A stretch of DNA of 64,000 bases from an uncultured Actinomycetes bacterium (GCA_937863385.1 CALMBW010000018.1:1-64000); one strand, 5' to 3'. Positions 19,521 through 30,200 are shown, counted from the stretch's first letter. Notes: generated from the letters alone by a model not told the origin. A program made the numbers and translations.

Positions 19521-20746
19521 CGGCTACCACCCGGATCGATCACGGGGCCAAGGACGATACGAGCCAGATCCGAAACCTTGGCGTCGCCGGCAAGTGCATC
19601 GATGAGGGCGTCCAGAGCGCCGGCCGAGGATGGCGTACCCCGGAAGTTCGGGTCTCCGGGCTCGTTCGAATCCGGTGACTGCCCATCCCGGTACATCCCT
19701 CGGTTCTCTAACCCAGGGGGTTGGTAGACCTGCCAACACGTCATGTTCTGTTCGTATAGTCCGCCGCACGGCTGACTCAAGCCCGAGTTCCAGACGGTGG
19801 TGAATGCTTGGAGATTCACGATCAGATCGCGCAGATCTTGGTCCCGATCTGCGACCAACTCGGTCAGGGTTGCTCCGTCCTCCACGAGAACCGACAAGTC
19901 ACCTTCGATGTCTTCTTGGAATCGGGCAAGTTCATCGAAGAAGACTGGAACGGACTGAAGGTTAGAGCGCAGTTCGGGTGCGGCCCCCACAAGAGCGCGG
20001 TTCGCAGAGTCAAGCGAGTTCATGAATGAAAGTAGGGAGTTGTCATTGTCATCGAGCCATGCCGAGAACTCGGCGAGTTGCCGGAGGGCAAGATCGAATT
20101 CGGCCGAACGCGAGTTCACAGCGCGAAGCGCCACGATCCCCCGGTCGATGGCTGTAGCAGCATCTTCCTCTTGGCCCGAGAATCCCTCGGCCAACGTCCG
20201 GAAAACCTCGGAGAGATCATCGAGGGGGATCTGAGAGAGCAGGTCGGACCCCAGCTCGAGAGCGCGTTCGAGCTCCAGAGGCTCGATCGTGCGCTCGTCT
20301 GGGATCTCGCTGCCTGCGGCAAGGAAGGGACCATCGTTGTTTTCGGGGGGGATCAGTTCGATCCACTTCTGACCGAAGACCGTCTTGCTACGGATCTCGG
20401 CCGTAGATGATTCGGGGATCTCTTGGCTTTCGTCGAGCCGCATCTCGATGACGGCCTTCCCGTCCTCGATAGCCACGTCCCCGATGTAACCGACCAACAC
20501 GCCGCGGATCTTGACGTCGCCGCCCTCCGGCAATTGCTGCCCAACGCCGGGAGCCGAAAAAACGGCGCGCACGGGCGTCCCTCCTTGGAACCCTCCCTGG
20601 AGGAAGGTCCACGTTAGCCATATCGAGCCAGCGAACAATGCGATGGCAAGGACGCCCAACAGGGCGTGACGGCCGCGCGTACTCAAGTGTCCAACTCCGA
20701 TACGAAGATCAGCGCTTCCCCCCCCGGAACTGTCCGAGATGTCCAT
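19517..20746 (-). CDS. MCE-family protein (mceA position, first of operon)
   Basis: This subunit carries a cytoplasmic N-terminal tail, one membrane helix, an MCE domain (VKIRGVLVGYIGDVAIEDG, KTVFGQKWIEL) and long helices. The frame opens at a GTG at 20785, but ATG at 20746 is preferred because an AAGAGG ribosome-binding site lies just ahead of it; that gives 409 residues. It is the first gene of the mce unit. The yrbE-type permease genes and the mkl/mceG ATPase, normally upstream or elsewhere, are not in this window. Confidence 0.85.
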   Translation of the reverse strand: MDISDSSGGGSADLRIGVGHLSTRGRHALLGVLAIALFAGSIWLTWTFLQGGFQGGTPVRAVFSAPGVGQQLPEGGDVKIRGVLVGYIGDVAIEDGKAVIEMRLDESQEIPESSTAEIRSKTVFGQKWIELIPPENNDGPFLAAGSEIPDERTIEPLELERALELGSDLLSQIPLDDLSEVFRTLAEGFSGQEEDAATAIDRGIVALRAVNSRSAEFDLALRQLAEFSAWLDDNDNSLLSFMNSLDSANRALVGAAPELRSNLQSVPVFFDELARFQEDIEGDLSVLVEDGATLTELVADRDQDLRDLIVNLQAFTTVWNSGLSQPCGGLYEQNMTCWQVYQPPGLENRGMYRDGQSPDSNEPGDPNFRGTPSSAGALDALIDALAGDAKVSDLARIVLGPVIDPGGSR

Positions 20747-20806
20747 CTCATCCTCTTGCACATGGGTTTCACCGTCTATAGACACTCTTGCCTAGTCCCG
20801 CATATA

Positions 20807-20836
20807 GAACGAGGCGCCCGTGAGGGCGCCTCGTTC
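20807..20836 (-). terminator. Hairpin terminator upstream of the mce operon
   Basis: A perfect 13-bp stem (GAACGAGGCGCCC with GGGCGCCTCGTTC) closes on a four-base loop, 22 bases after the stop of the preceding secreted-protein gene. The tail on the minus strand is only weakly U-rich (TATATG). It probably separates that gene's transcript from the mce operon. Confidence 0.65.
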
Positions 20837-20857
20837 CAGGAGATGCTTTGCGTCCCG

Positions 20858-21412
20858 TTACTGGCCGAGCAGAACGAAGTTCGCGTCACCCTCGCCGCCA
20901 CCATCAGCCGTGCAGGTGAAGGTCAGCGGAGCGGTCACGGTCAGTCCGTTACCCAAGCCCACGAACTCGTTCGGGCTGGCAGCGTTGACCCGGAACTTCA
21001 GAAGAGGAAGTTGGCCACCGCCCACCGCCTGCGACGTGACGGTGATCCTTCCGTCGGTGCCCGTCATGATGATGCCGGTCACGATGGCGTTGGAGATGTC
21101 GACCGCATTCGACAGTCCGTCGGCTTGAGTCGTGGTGCAGTCACCCGCAGCCAGGAAGCCACCGCCACCAGCAAAGGTGCGGACGGCTAGAGCGCCATCG
21201 CTTCCCTCAGCCTGCAAGATGCCCATCGGACCTACGGGCTCCGACTCGATCGTGGATCCCAGCGAATCGGCGATCTTGACTTTGCCCTTCACTTTGACGG
21301 TTTGCGTGGCTGCTTCTACCGCAGGCGGCGCCAGCACAACAACGACAAAGGCGAGAGCCAAAGCTCCAGCCAATGCCCTGAACTTTTCACGACGCGATAC
21401 ATCGACGTTCAA
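20858..21412 (-). CDS. Secreted protein of unknown function
   Basis: The 184-residue product has a signal peptide (hydrophobic 14-31, ending around VEAA) and a mature part rich in Gly, Thr and Ala with two cysteines in separate loops; predicted mostly beta. I do not recognise a family. The start is TTG at 21412, supported by an AAGGAGGG ribosome-binding site eight bases upstream. It lies between trmD and the mce operon, followed by its own hairpin terminator, so it is probably a single-gene unit. Confidence 0.75.
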   Translation of the reverse strand: MNVDVSRREKFRALAGALALAFVVVVLAPPAVEAATQTVKVKGKVKIADSLGSTIESEPVGPMGILQAEGSDGALAVRTFAGGGGFLAAGDCTTTQADGLSNAVDISNAIVTGIIMTGTDGRITVTSQAVGGGQLPLLKFRVNAASPNEFVGLGNGLTVTAPLTFTCTADGGGEGDANFVLLGQ

Positions 21413-21577
21413 GATTCTTCCCTCCTTCAGAAATGGAACTACCCTCCAAGCCGCAACCTATTGAATCCCCCCACAAATATCTAGACCTTTGCGTCGATTA
21501 CGGGGAGGAAACCCCTGGGAAACGGCCCCTTAACCATTCAGAACGACGCGTTTCGACGTTGGTTACCGGACCCCCAC

Positions 21578-22237
21578 CTACGAGAACCTTCTCTCCGTGG
21601 TAGTGGCCGCCGCGCGCTCACGACGCCACCGCTCGATCTCGGCATGATCGCCCGATAGCAAGATGTCCGGAACCCGATATCCCTGGAACTCAGCAGGGCG
21701 CGTGTACTGCGGGTACTCGAGTTGGCCGTCCGAGTGCGATTCCTGCGATAGTGAGTCCGGATTGCCCAGAACACCTGGGATGTGCCGGGAAACGGCTTCG
21801 ATCACCGTCAGCGCGGCAACCTCCCCGCCATGCAGCACGAAGTCACCGATCGACAGCTCCTCATCGCAGAGATGATCGGCCACCCTTTGGTCGACCCCCT
21901 CGTAACGGCCGCAGAGCAAGATCAGATGGCTATGCTTGCTGAGCTCGATCACCTTTTCGTGCACCAAGCGTCGACCCCGTGCAGACAGCAGGATGCGATG
22001 CGGCTCCCTCCCGCCGATCTCCTCGACCGCCTCGAAGAAGGGTTCCGGACGCATCACCATCCCCGGCCCGCCTCCATAGGGCTCGTCATCCACGGAACGG
22101 TGCTTACCTAGACCGTGCTTCCGGAGGTCGTGAACCTCGACCTGGATGATGTCCTCCCGCACCGCTTTCCCTACTAACCCAACCTCGAGATGGGGCAGTA
22201 TCAGATCGGGAAAGACCGTGACGACATCGACCCTCAC
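21578..22237 (-). CDS. trmD: tRNA (guanine-N1)-methyltransferase TrmD
   Basis: A 219-residue SPOUT-family enzyme that methylates G37 of tRNAs. It has DVVTVFPDLI at the N-terminus, the trefoil-knot SAM site (LLCGRYEGVDQR, ELSIGDFVLHGGE) and the linker and C-terminal helices that bind tRNA. It overlaps rimM by four bases in the usual rpsP-khpA-rimM-trmD cluster. The expected rplS gene is not downstream. Confidence 0.96.
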   Translation of the reverse strand: MRVDVVTVFPDLILPHLEVGLVGKAVREDIIQVEVHDLRKHGLGKHRSVDDEPYGGGPGMVMRPEPFFEAVEEIGGREPHRILLSARGRRLVHEKVIELSKHSHLILLCGRYEGVDQRVADHLCDEELSIGDFVLHGGEVAALTVIEAVSRHIPGVLGNPDSLSQESHSDGQLEYPQYTRPAEFQGYRVPDILLSGDHAEIERWRRERAAATTTERRFS

Positions 22238-22719
22238 TCGAAGAGTCCTTCGGGGGGATCCACGACGATGCTCTTAGCGTTGACGTCCACCGACGCGATG
22301 AGGGCACCCACCATCGGCACGTAGTGCTGCCCATCGACGATCAGGAGATCCTGGGCACCATTGGACGTAACGTCGGTAACGATCCCGATCCTCGTTCCGT
22401 CGGTGTGGCTAACCACACACCCGATGAGATCGTCGGGCCAGTACTCATCTTTCTGGAGATCTCTCCGGTCGCCCCTATCGACGTAAAGGGCCCCTCTTGC
22501 ACCCTGGGCCGACTCGCGGTCACCGATCGCTTCGAACTTGACCAGCAATCGGTCGCGATGGGGTCGAGCGGATTCCACGATGAGGACCCGGCCATCCTCA
22601 TGAAGCAACCGTGCGCCGGTCTCGAAGCGCCTGGGATCGTCGGAGATCTTCATGACGTAGACCTCTCCCCGGACCCCATGGGGTTTGCCGATCTGTCCTG
22701 CCAGAAGACGACCCTCCAC
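22234..22719 (-). CDS. rimM: Ribosome maturation factor RimM
   Basis: A 161-residue protein with the N-terminal RimM motif (GQIGKPHGVRGEVYV) and a C-terminal PRC-barrel (DEYWPDDLIGCVV, AQDLLIV, YVPMV). It assists 30S head assembly by binding S19. Length is normal. It sits between khpA and trmD. Confidence 0.95.
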   Translation of the reverse strand: MEGRLLAGQIGKPHGVRGEVYVMKISDDPRRFETGARLLHEDGRVLIVESARPHRDRLLVKFEAIGDRESAQGARGALYVDRGDRRDLQKDEYWPDDLIGCVVSHTDGTRIGIVTDVTSNGAQDLLIVDGQHYVPMVGALIASVDVNAKSIVVDPPEGLFE

Positions 22720-22732
22720 CGGAGGCTCAGTT

Positions 22733-22972
22733 CTAGTCGACGACTTCGACGGAGGCTGGGCGGTCCTCGCCCTGGGATGCGGCCCTAGTCAGGGTGCGAA
22801 GAGATCTGATGATCCGTCCCCGCTTGCCGATCACCTTGCCCATGTCCTCGGGGTGAACGGAGATCTCATAAACGACGTGGTCGTTATCGCCTTCGGATTC
22901 GGTTATCTCGACGTCGTCCGGATGGTCCACGAGGTGCGGCAGGACGTAGTCGATGAAGGCTCTGGAGCCCAT
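22733..22972 (-). CDS. khpA: KH-domain RNA-binding protein KhpA
   Basis: A 79-residue single KH domain with the GKVIGKRGRIIRSLR signature, where GKRG forms the GxxG RNA-binding loop. Homologues (KhpA, YlqC) bind RNA with KhpB and influence cell elongation. The stop of rpsP abuts its start codon, consistent with co-expression with the ribosomal gene. Confidence 0.92.
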   Translation of the reverse strand: MGSRAFIDYVLPHLVDHPDDVEITESEGDNDHVVYEISVHPEDMGKVIGKRGRIIRSLRTLTRAASQGEDRPASVEVVD

Positions 22973-23488
22973 CTAGCTCTTGCCTTCGTCCGTCGCCTCG
23001 GCCTCCGTCGCGGGAGCCTCTTCGCCCGAGGCGTCGGTCCTTGCCTGACCTTCGGATCCGTCTGCCACTGCATCTGGAGCGGCCGGGGCTTGATCGGTGG
23101 CCTCGGGGGTCTCAGCCGGGGGAGCATCAGCAACCTCGGGGGCTTCGTTGGCTGTCACGGATGCTGCCGGAGTCGCCTTTACCGAACCCGCAGGCGTGGC
23201 CTTCTTCGGGGAGGCGGCCTTGGAAGCCACCGGCTTCCCGGTGAAGTCGGTCCAGGCTCCGCTCAGTTCGAGCAGCTTTCGGGCTTGTTCGGTCGGCTGG
23301 GCGCCCACTTTCAGCCAGTGGAGGGCCCGATCGTTGTCGATCACGATCTCGGATGGCTCCTGGCGAGGCTGATAGTGGCCGATCGACTCGATGATCCTGC
23401 CGTCACGCGGGAAGCGAGAATCAGCCACAACGACGCGGTACGACGGCTGCTTCTTCTTGCCGACGCGCTTCAGACGGATCTTTACCAA
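22973..23488 (-). CDS. rpsP: 30S ribosomal protein bS16 with long acidic C-terminal extension
   Basis: The first ~80 residues are canonical bS16 ([39 protein letters not shown]). The start is TTG at 23488, supported by AAGGAG six bases ahead; a longer frame would add residues not found in the family. After residue ~95 comes an Ala/Pro/Glu-rich, disordered tail of about 75 residues. Actinobacterial bS16 often has tails, though this one is fairly long. It leads the khpA-rimM-trmD set. Confidence 0.93.
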   Translation of the reverse strand: MVKIRLKRVGKKKQPSYRVVVADSRFPRDGRIIESIGHYQPRQEPSEIVIDNDRALHWLKVGAQPTEQARKLLELSGAWTDFTGKPVASKAASPKKATPAGSVKATPAASVTANEAPEVADAPPAETPEATDQAPAAPDAVADGSEGQARTDASGEEAPATEAEATDEGKS

Positions 23489-23575
23489 CGGTTTCTCCTT
23501 GTTGCTCGCTGAGGACGGGCGCGCCGCGAGGGCGCCACGAGGCACGCAGATGCTACCAGATGGACGGCCGCCTCT

Positions 23576-24913
23576 CTAAAAGCCCATCCCCGGCGGGAGC
23601 TTCATCCCAGGGGGGAGCTTGGCTTTCTTCCCACTCATGGAGCGCACCATCTTGCGTACCTGCTCGAACTGCTTCACGAGCTTGTTCACATCCTGGATCG
23701 AGGACCCGGATCCCTTCGCGATCCGCTGACGCCGCGAGCCCTTGATAACGGTGGGATCATTGCGCTCAGCTGGGGTCATCGACCGGATCATGGCCTCGAC
23801 CTTTGGGAGCTGGGAATCGATCTGGGAGGGGTCGAGGGGCATCTTTCCCATCCCGGGGAGCATGCCTAAGATCTGGCTCATCGGACCCATCTTCTTCAGG
23901 GCCTGCATCTGATCCAGGAAATCCTCGAACGTGAAGTCTGCTTTCCGAAGCTTCTCTTCCATCTTGCGAGCCTCGGCCTCGTCAAAGGCCGACTCTGCCT
24001 TCTCGATAAGCGTGAGCACGTCCCCCATTCCGAGGATGCGCGAGGCCATTCGGTCGGGATGGAAAGGCTCGAGGTCACCCAGCTTCTCCCCCACTCCGGC
24101 GAACTTGATCGGACGTTGAGTGACAAATGACATCGAAAGTGCCGCTCCACCTCGGGCGTCACCATCCAACTTGGTGAGAACGATGCCGCTTACTTCCACT
24201 TCCTGAAGGAATGCTTCAGCCACATTGACCGCATCCTGACCGGTCATCGCATCGCACACGAGCAAGGTTTCCGTTGGGGAGACGACGCTAGCCACCCTTC
24301 CCAACTCGGCCATCAGGTCGGCGTCGACGTTCATCCGCCCAGCGGTGTCCACGATGAGGTCGGTGAAGCCTTCGTTACGGGCCTCTTGCAACGCGCCCGC
24401 CGCAACCACCTCGGGCTCAGCAGCACCTTCGAAGAAGTGAACCGGGACCCCGACCTGTTCACCGAGCAACTGGAGCTGGCGGATCGCTGCCGGCCTTCGC
24501 AGATCACAGGCGGCCAATAGTGGTTTGCGGCCCTGGCCCTTCAGCAACTTGGCAAGCTTCGCCGAGGCGGTGGTCTTACCCGAACCCTGCAGGCCGGCCA
24601 TCAGGATCACTCGCGGAGGTCTGTCGGTGTGTTTCAGACCGGCGGTTTCGTGCCCGAGGATGTCGATCAACGCTTGGTTCACGATCTTGATGACCTGTTG
24701 AGCGGGCGTGAGGCTCGTGTGGATCTCGGCCCCTGCTGCCCTCTCTCGAACGTCCACCACGAAGGCTTTGACCACTTTCAATGACACATCAGCCTCGAGG
24801 AGCGCGAGCCGTATCTCGCGCAGAACTTCGTCGATCTGCTTCTCGCTGAGCCTGCCCTTGCTCCGAAGACGGGTGAAGATCTCATCGAGACGACTGGAAA
24901 GAGAATCGAACAT
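23576..24913 (-). CDS. ffh: Signal recognition particle protein Ffh
   Basis: A 445-residue SRP GTPase that binds signal peptides and 4.5S RNA and docks with FtsY. It has an N-domain helix bundle, the G-domain P-loop (GLQGSGKTTASAKLA), DTAGRM, TKLDGDARGGA, and a C-terminal Met-rich M domain ending MKLPPGMGF. Length is normal. Confidence 0.97.
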   Translation of the reverse strand: MFDSLSSRLDEIFTRLRSKGRLSEKQIDEVLREIRLALLEADVSLKVVKAFVVDVRERAAGAEIHTSLTPAQQVIKIVNQALIDILGHETAGLKHTDRPPRVILMAGLQGSGKTTASAKLAKLLKGQGRKPLLAACDLRRPAAIRQLQLLGEQVGVPVHFFEGAAEPEVVAAGALQEARNEGFTDLIVDTAGRMNVDADLMAELGRVASVVSPTETLLVCDAMTGQDAVNVAEAFLQEVEVSGIVLTKLDGDARGGAALSMSFVTQRPIKFAGVGEKLGDLEPFHPDRMASRILGMGDVLTLIEKAESAFDEAEARKMEEKLRKADFTFEDFLDQMQALKKMGPMSQILGMLPGMGKMPLDPSQIDSQLPKVEAMIRSMTPAERNDPTVIKGSRRQRIAKGSGSSIQDVNKLVKQFEQVRKMVRSMSGKKAKLPPGMKLPPGMGF

Positions 24914-24923
24914 GACCAGAACC

Positions 24924-25202
24924 CTAGGTGAGGATCATCACGAGGCCGGTTACGACAAGCCCCAGGCCGAGGATCGTCTGGCCCACCTGAAGAAGCCCGG
25001 ATCGATCGCGACGCCATGTTCCGTATCGAGTCACGACCGCGTAGGCGACGAGCAGGAAGCCGAAGCCAATGAACGCAGAGGCGACCACGCCGTGACTCGA
25101 TTCAACCCCTCGATAGATCAGGTAGGCGATACCCACCATGACCACACGGAGCAGGATCACGCCACGCTCGGGTATCACCGGTTGCTGGTCGGCTCTTCTC
25201 AT
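24924..25202 (-). CDS. Small membrane protein of unknown function
   Basis: A 92-residue protein with three hydrophobic segments (about 15-31, 38-58 and 71-91) and a charged linker (TRYGTWRRDR). Its start overlaps the stop of the upstream epimerase-like gene by four bases, so the two are co-translated. No conserved catalytic motif is visible and I do not recognise the family. Confidence 0.75.
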   Translation of the reverse strand: MRRADQQPVIPERGVILLRVVMVGIAYLIYRGVESSHGVVASAFIGFGFLLVAYAVVTRYGTWRRDRSGLLQVGQTILGLGLVVTGLVMILT

Positions 25203-26104
25203 CTTGCGAGGTACCTCCGGAGTCCTTCGGCGAGTGCAATCGGGTCGATACCAAGCGTCTCGCGGACGGCGCTCGTGTCGACCAGACCGTCCTGGACGGC
25301 GAACTCTATGCCTTGCGGTGACATCGGCGGCTTAGGCAGCATCATCAGCGGGGCCGTTCCAAGCTTGGCCATCCAGGTCGGCACTGGGACCACCCACCGC
25401 CGGCGACCAACGACGTCGAGCAACGTTCGGATGATCTCGTCCATCGTCATGATGTCCGGGCCGCCGATCTCAAAAACATTTCCCCATGAGCCCTTCACCG
25501 CAAAGATCCTCTCAAAGGTGGCTGCGATATCGCCGCAGTACACGGGCTGTACGCGTTGGGGCCGTAGACCGAGACGAGGAACGAATGGCGAGAATCGACT
25601 GATCAACTCGAACTTGTTCAACGCCTTGTCCTCTGGCCCATATGCCCATGATGGTCTAACGATGGTCCACTGCAATCCGGAATCGCGCAGGTATCGCTCC
25701 GCTGCCCCCTTCGCTCGATACCAAGACTTGTCGCTGGTCAGGTCAGCTCCGGCCCCGCTCAGGTAAACGAAACGCTCGACGCCTGCGTCCACAGCCTCGT
25801 TCACGAGGTTCTGAGTGCCTTGCCTGTCGTAGACGTCGTACGTCAGATCCTTTCTCGGTACCTCAACGGGGTGGCCTGGGAATTGCACGGCCCCCACTAC
25901 GGCGTCGATGCCCTCCATCGAGCCCTTCAGAGAGTGCTGATCCGTGACATCACCCCGAATGGCTCTCGCACCTTTCAACTGCGGGATGGTCGCCACCTTA
26001 GAGGGGTCACGCCCCAGGACGGCGATTTCATGACCGGCTGTCATGAGGGCGGCAGCGATGTGGCGGCCGAGGAAACCGGTTCCCCCCGCTACGAGGATGT
26101 TCAT
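25199..26104 (-). CDS. NAD(P)-binding epimerase/NmrA-like protein (complex I NDUFA9-like)
   Basis: A 301-residue short-chain dehydrogenase-type protein with the Rossmann motif GGTGFLGRHIAAAL at the N-terminus and a conserved YLSGAGAD region. Sequence features (GDVTD, WTIVRPSWAYGP) fit the atypical SDR group that includes NDUFA9 homologues and NAD-dependent epimerases. The usual catalytic YxxxK is not obvious (YRAKGAAE is the nearest), so the substrate is uncertain. It lies between ftsY and a small membrane protein. Confidence 0.82.
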   Translation of the reverse strand: MNILVAGGTGFLGRHIAAALMTAGHEIAVLGRDPSKVATIPQLKGARAIRGDVTDQHSLKGSMEGIDAVVGAVQFPGHPVEVPRKDLTYDVYDRQGTQNLVNEAVDAGVERFVYLSGAGADLTSDKSWYRAKGAAERYLRDSGLQWTIVRPSWAYGPEDKALNKFELISRFSPFVPRLGLRPQRVQPVYCGDIAATFERIFAVKGSWGNVFEIGGPDIMTMDEIIRTLLDVVGRRRWVVPVPTWMAKLGTAPLMMLPKPPMSPQGIEFAVQDGLVDTSAVRETLGIDPIALAEGLRRYLAR

Positions 26105-26107
26105 TCG

Positions 26108-27229
26108 CTAAGAGAGCAGTGCATCGACGAACGCCTTAGGTTCGAATGGCTCGAGATCGTCGATCCCCTCGCCCACCCCGATCAGCTTCACGGGCAACCC
26201 CAGTGTGTGTTCGATCGCTAGAACGATGCCGCCCTTGGCGCTCCCGTCTAGTTTCGTAAGCACGACTCCCGTAACTCCCGATGCTTCGGAGAACTCTTTA
26301 GCCTGCACCAAACCGTTCTGGCCTGCCGTGGCGTCGATGACCAGCAAGGCCTCATGGACCTTGCCTTCCTTCTCGATGACCCGCCTGATCTTCGACAACT
26401 CATCCATGAGCGGGGTCTTGGTGTGCAAGCGTCCAGCGGTATCGATCACCAACACATCGACGTCCCGAGCGGCTGCGAATCGATACGCATCGAACGCCAC
26501 CGCACCGGGATCGGCTCCGGGTTGATGCTTCACCATCTGGGATCCGGTTCGCTCCGCCCACACCGCCAATTGCTCATCTGCCGCAGCGCGGAAGGTGTCG
26601 GCGGCAGCGAGCGCCACCGAATGGCCGCGCTCGCGCAGATCGTTTGCAAGTTTTCCAATGGTCGTTGTCTTGCCGGTCCCATTGACCCCCACGATCATCC
26701 AAACCGTTGGCGATTCCGGAGCGAAGACGAGGTCGCGGTCGCGCTGGGCATCGAAGAGCTCGATCAGCTCGTCGGCCAACAATGCCTTTATCTCCTCGCC
26801 AGACGATGACCGCGACGCCTTGGCCTTGATGTCGGCCGTGATACGCGAAGCGATCTCCACTCCGATATCCGCCTGGATGAGCATCGCTTCGAGGTCGTCA
26901 AAGACGTCCTCATCGACCCCTCCGCTGAGCACATCGGCAAGGCGGTCGCTGAAGAACTTGCGGCTGCGGCTCAGACGATCCTTGAGACTGGGGCGGACAG
27001 ACGTCGATGGGGTGGTCGGGGGCTCTGATGGGACCGGCACTGCCTCGGTACGGTCCAAGATGGGTTCGGTTGAAAGGTCAGGAGCCTGAGTTGATCCCGG
27101 CGAGCGTTGGGGCCGGGACGGAGACGGCCGCTCTTTGCTCGGAACGCGTGTCTTGGAGCGACGGACGACAAGGAACGCGCCACCCACCACTACGACGAGA
27201 GCCAACAGGACGATCAGCGATTCAGGCAC
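26108..27229 (-). CDS. ftsY: Signal recognition particle receptor FtsY
   Basis: A 373-residue SRP receptor. An N-terminal membrane anchor (about 5-22) is followed by a charged linker, then the NG domain with GVNGTGKTTTIGKLA, DTAGRLH and TKLDGSAKGG. It docks the Ffh-ribosome complex at SecYEG. It follows smc and precedes ffh, the usual actinobacterial arrangement with two genes inserted. Confidence 0.96.
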   Translation of the reverse strand: MPESLIVLLALVVVVGGAFLVVRRSKTRVPSKERPSPSRPQRSPGSTQAPDLSTEPILDRTEAVPVPSEPPTTPSTSVRPSLKDRLSRSRKFFSDRLADVLSGGVDEDVFDDLEAMLIQADIGVEIASRITADIKAKASRSSSGEEIKALLADELIELFDAQRDRDLVFAPESPTVWMIVGVNGTGKTTTIGKLANDLRERGHSVALAAADTFRAAADEQLAVWAERTGSQMVKHQPGADPGAVAFDAYRFAAARDVDVLVIDTAGRLHTKTPLMDELSKIRRVIEKEGKVHEALLVIDATAGQNGLVQAKEFSEASGVTGVVLTKLDGSAKGGIVLAIEHTLGLPVKLIGVGEGIDDLEPFEPKAFVDALLS

Positions 27230-27269
27230 GGGTCCCCTCTGAAACTAGACGGCGAAAACGAAGACGTCG

Positions 27270-30200
27270 CTAGGCTAGAACCTCTTGCATCTTGCGAGCG
27301 ACAACCTTCGAAACGCCATCCTTACCCATGCTCACTCCATAAAGCACGTCCCCGGCCTCCATGGTTCGCTTCTGGTGCGTAACGATCAGGATCTGAGCAC
27401 TCTCCTCTAGTTCATCCACCAACTGGATGAAGCGCTGGAGATTGAAATCGTCCAATGCAGCTTCGACCTCGTCCAGCAGGTAGAAGGGCGAGGGGCGGGA
27501 GCGAAAGATCGAAAAGAGGAAGGCGAGCGCCACCAGTGACCTCTCGCCACCCGACAGCAGGGACAGTTTGCGAACGTTCTTACCTGGCGGGCGGGCTTCG
27601 ATCTCGATACCGGTGTTAAGCATGTCGCCCGGGTTAGTGAGTTTCATGCGACCGTCTCCACCTGGGAAAAGGCGCTTGAAAACCTCCGAGAACTCCTGGG
27701 CGACATCTTCGTACGCCTGACTGAAGACTTCGACGATCGTTCGGTCGACCTCATCGACCACCTTCATCAGGTCTCGCTTACTGGACCGCAGATCCTCCAT
27801 CTGCTCGACGAGGAACGTTTCGCGCTCGGCCAACTCCGCATACTCCTGCGCGGCCCGAGGGTTGATGATCCCGATACGCTTCATCTGTCGATCCAGCTTC
27901 TCGACGCGCATCCTTACCTCGGGAAACTCTTGCTCGCTGAAAGGCTCCAAGGTTCCCAGAGCGTCGCGGGAAAGTCCCCACTCCTCCATCGCTCTCTCGC
28001 AGAGGGAATCGATCCGGGCACGAACCTCAGCACGCTTGACTTCGGCGTCATTTCGCCTTCGTACGAGATCGTCCAGAGAATCCTTCAGCTCCCGCTCGCG
28101 GGTCCTCAAGCCGGTTACCTGGCGCTCACCTTCAGCAGCCGACTCGCGGGCCGCCAAAGCACGCCGTTCGGAATCGATAGCCCAGCCCTCCGCCTGGGTG
28201 GCAGCCTCGATCGAGGCCTCGGCCACGGCGCGGGCGCGGGTCCTCTGCGCTTCGAGATTGGAACGGAGGTCGGCAAGGCCTTCGAGTGCACTGCGCGCGT
28301 CTGCTATCCCGCCCTCGGCTTCCTCCAAACGAAGCTGCGCCGCAAGCGAGCGTTCCTCGGCCCCCCTCGCCTCAAGCTCTGCATCCCGCATCTGTGCGGC
28401 CGCTTCCGCGGAAGCGGCCCTTGCTCTCGCAACTCCGGCTTCTGCAGCCTCTCGCTCAGCTTGCTTCTCCTGGAGGGTTGCCCGGTGCTGCGGCAACTGG
28501 GCGCGCTCTTCCGCCGCTGACGTCTCCGCGTACGCCAACTGTTCACGAGAACGCGAGATCTCTTCATCGAGGGCCGACAACTCGATCTCACGTTGTTCAT
28601 GACCGCGCCTGGCTCCACCGAGTCGTTCGGCCGCCCCATTCATGAGGGCATCTAGCTTGCGAAGTTCCTCGTCGAGTCTGGCAACCTCGTGCCACCGTTG
28701 TTCCACTCGCTGCTCGGCTGCTTCGAGGATCGAGCGCGCTTGCTCTTCCCCTGCACCGGCAAGCTGTGCTGCAGAGCGAGCCTGACGTGCGGGTTCGGCG
28801 AGGCGGGACCGGGCAACCTCGATGTCGGCCAGGACCTCGAGGACCTCGTCGAGCGTGCTGGCCCGGGCTTCGGCTGCGGCTCGCTGCGCATGACTCACCC
28901 CAAGCTGCTGACGCAGACGCCGCACCTCTTCGCGGGCCGCATCGTGAGCAACCTCCGCAATCGCGGCGGCCTCGGTTAGACGATCGAGATCTGCTTCGAT
29001 CGCCCGGATCTCATGTTCCGCCTTATCTAAAGCCGCTAGATCCGCACGCAACGACCCTTCAAGGACCTTGCGCTTCTCCATCACGGCGTTAACACGGGCC
29101 TCGATCGATCCGATCGTTGCGCGTCCGGCAGCCTCGCTGCCTTCCGCACGAACCAACGCCTGAGCAGCCGAAGTCTCTAGAGCTCTGGCCTCTGCGAGCG
29201 CCCGCTCCGCTTCGTCAAGCGCCGCGCGTGCCTGATCGGCCTTCTGTCTCAGAGAATCTGCCTTCGCTCTTGCTACGCGAGCCCCTTCCGAGAGTGCTGC
29301 GGTTTCCGAGGAGAAACGCTCGCGTTCATTCTCGAGCAAGCGGATCCGCTCGCGGTATCCCTCTTCTGTCTCTGCGGCAAGGCGGGCCTCGATCGTGGCA
29401 GCCCGCTCGGAGGCAAGCCGCCCGAGTCCGGCCAGTCGATCCGCCCCACGGGCTATCCGGTGGGCCAGCTCGCGAGCCGTTTCTGCGTCACCGACCAAGC
29501 GCTCCCTTTCAGTGGAAGCCGTCGACAGCCGGGCGCGGACGCTACGAAGTTCGTCATCGAGCAGGTCGATCCGATGTTGCTCTTCTTGTGGGTCGCCCGC
29601 TGTACGGGGATCGCTCAAGGTCCGGATGTCGTGTGCAACCAGTCGCTGGCGAAGCTCGCGGTGCTCTTCTGACAGCTCCGTGAACGCTTCGGCCGCCGTC
29701 GCTTGACGCTTGAGCGGGCGGATGGAGCGGCGTAGCTCGGCTAACACATCGTTGAGACGGGTCAGGTTGTCTTCGACCCGCTCGATCTTCTTCAAGGCAC
29801 GGTCCTTGCGGCGTCTGAATTTGCCTACCTGAGCTGCCTCTTCGATGAATACCCTGCGATCCTCAGGCTTAGCCTGGAGAACGGCATCTAGATTCCCCTG
29901 GCCGACGATCGTGTGCATACTTCGGCCCACGCCCGTATCGCTAAGGAGTTCCTGGATATCGAGGAGACGGCACGGTGCTCCGTTGATGCGGTATTCGGAA
30001 GCGCCGGTTCGGTCCGCGTACCGGGCGATCTCGACCTCGTTGAGGTCGAGTGGGAGGACCCTTGCAGTGTTGTCCAACGTAAGGCGAACCTCGGCCATCG
30101 GTTGCTGAGGCCGTCCCTGAGAACCGGCAAAGATCACATCTTCCATCGACGCGCCGCGCAGGCTCGACGGAGCTTGGGACCCAAGTACCCAAGCCAAGGC

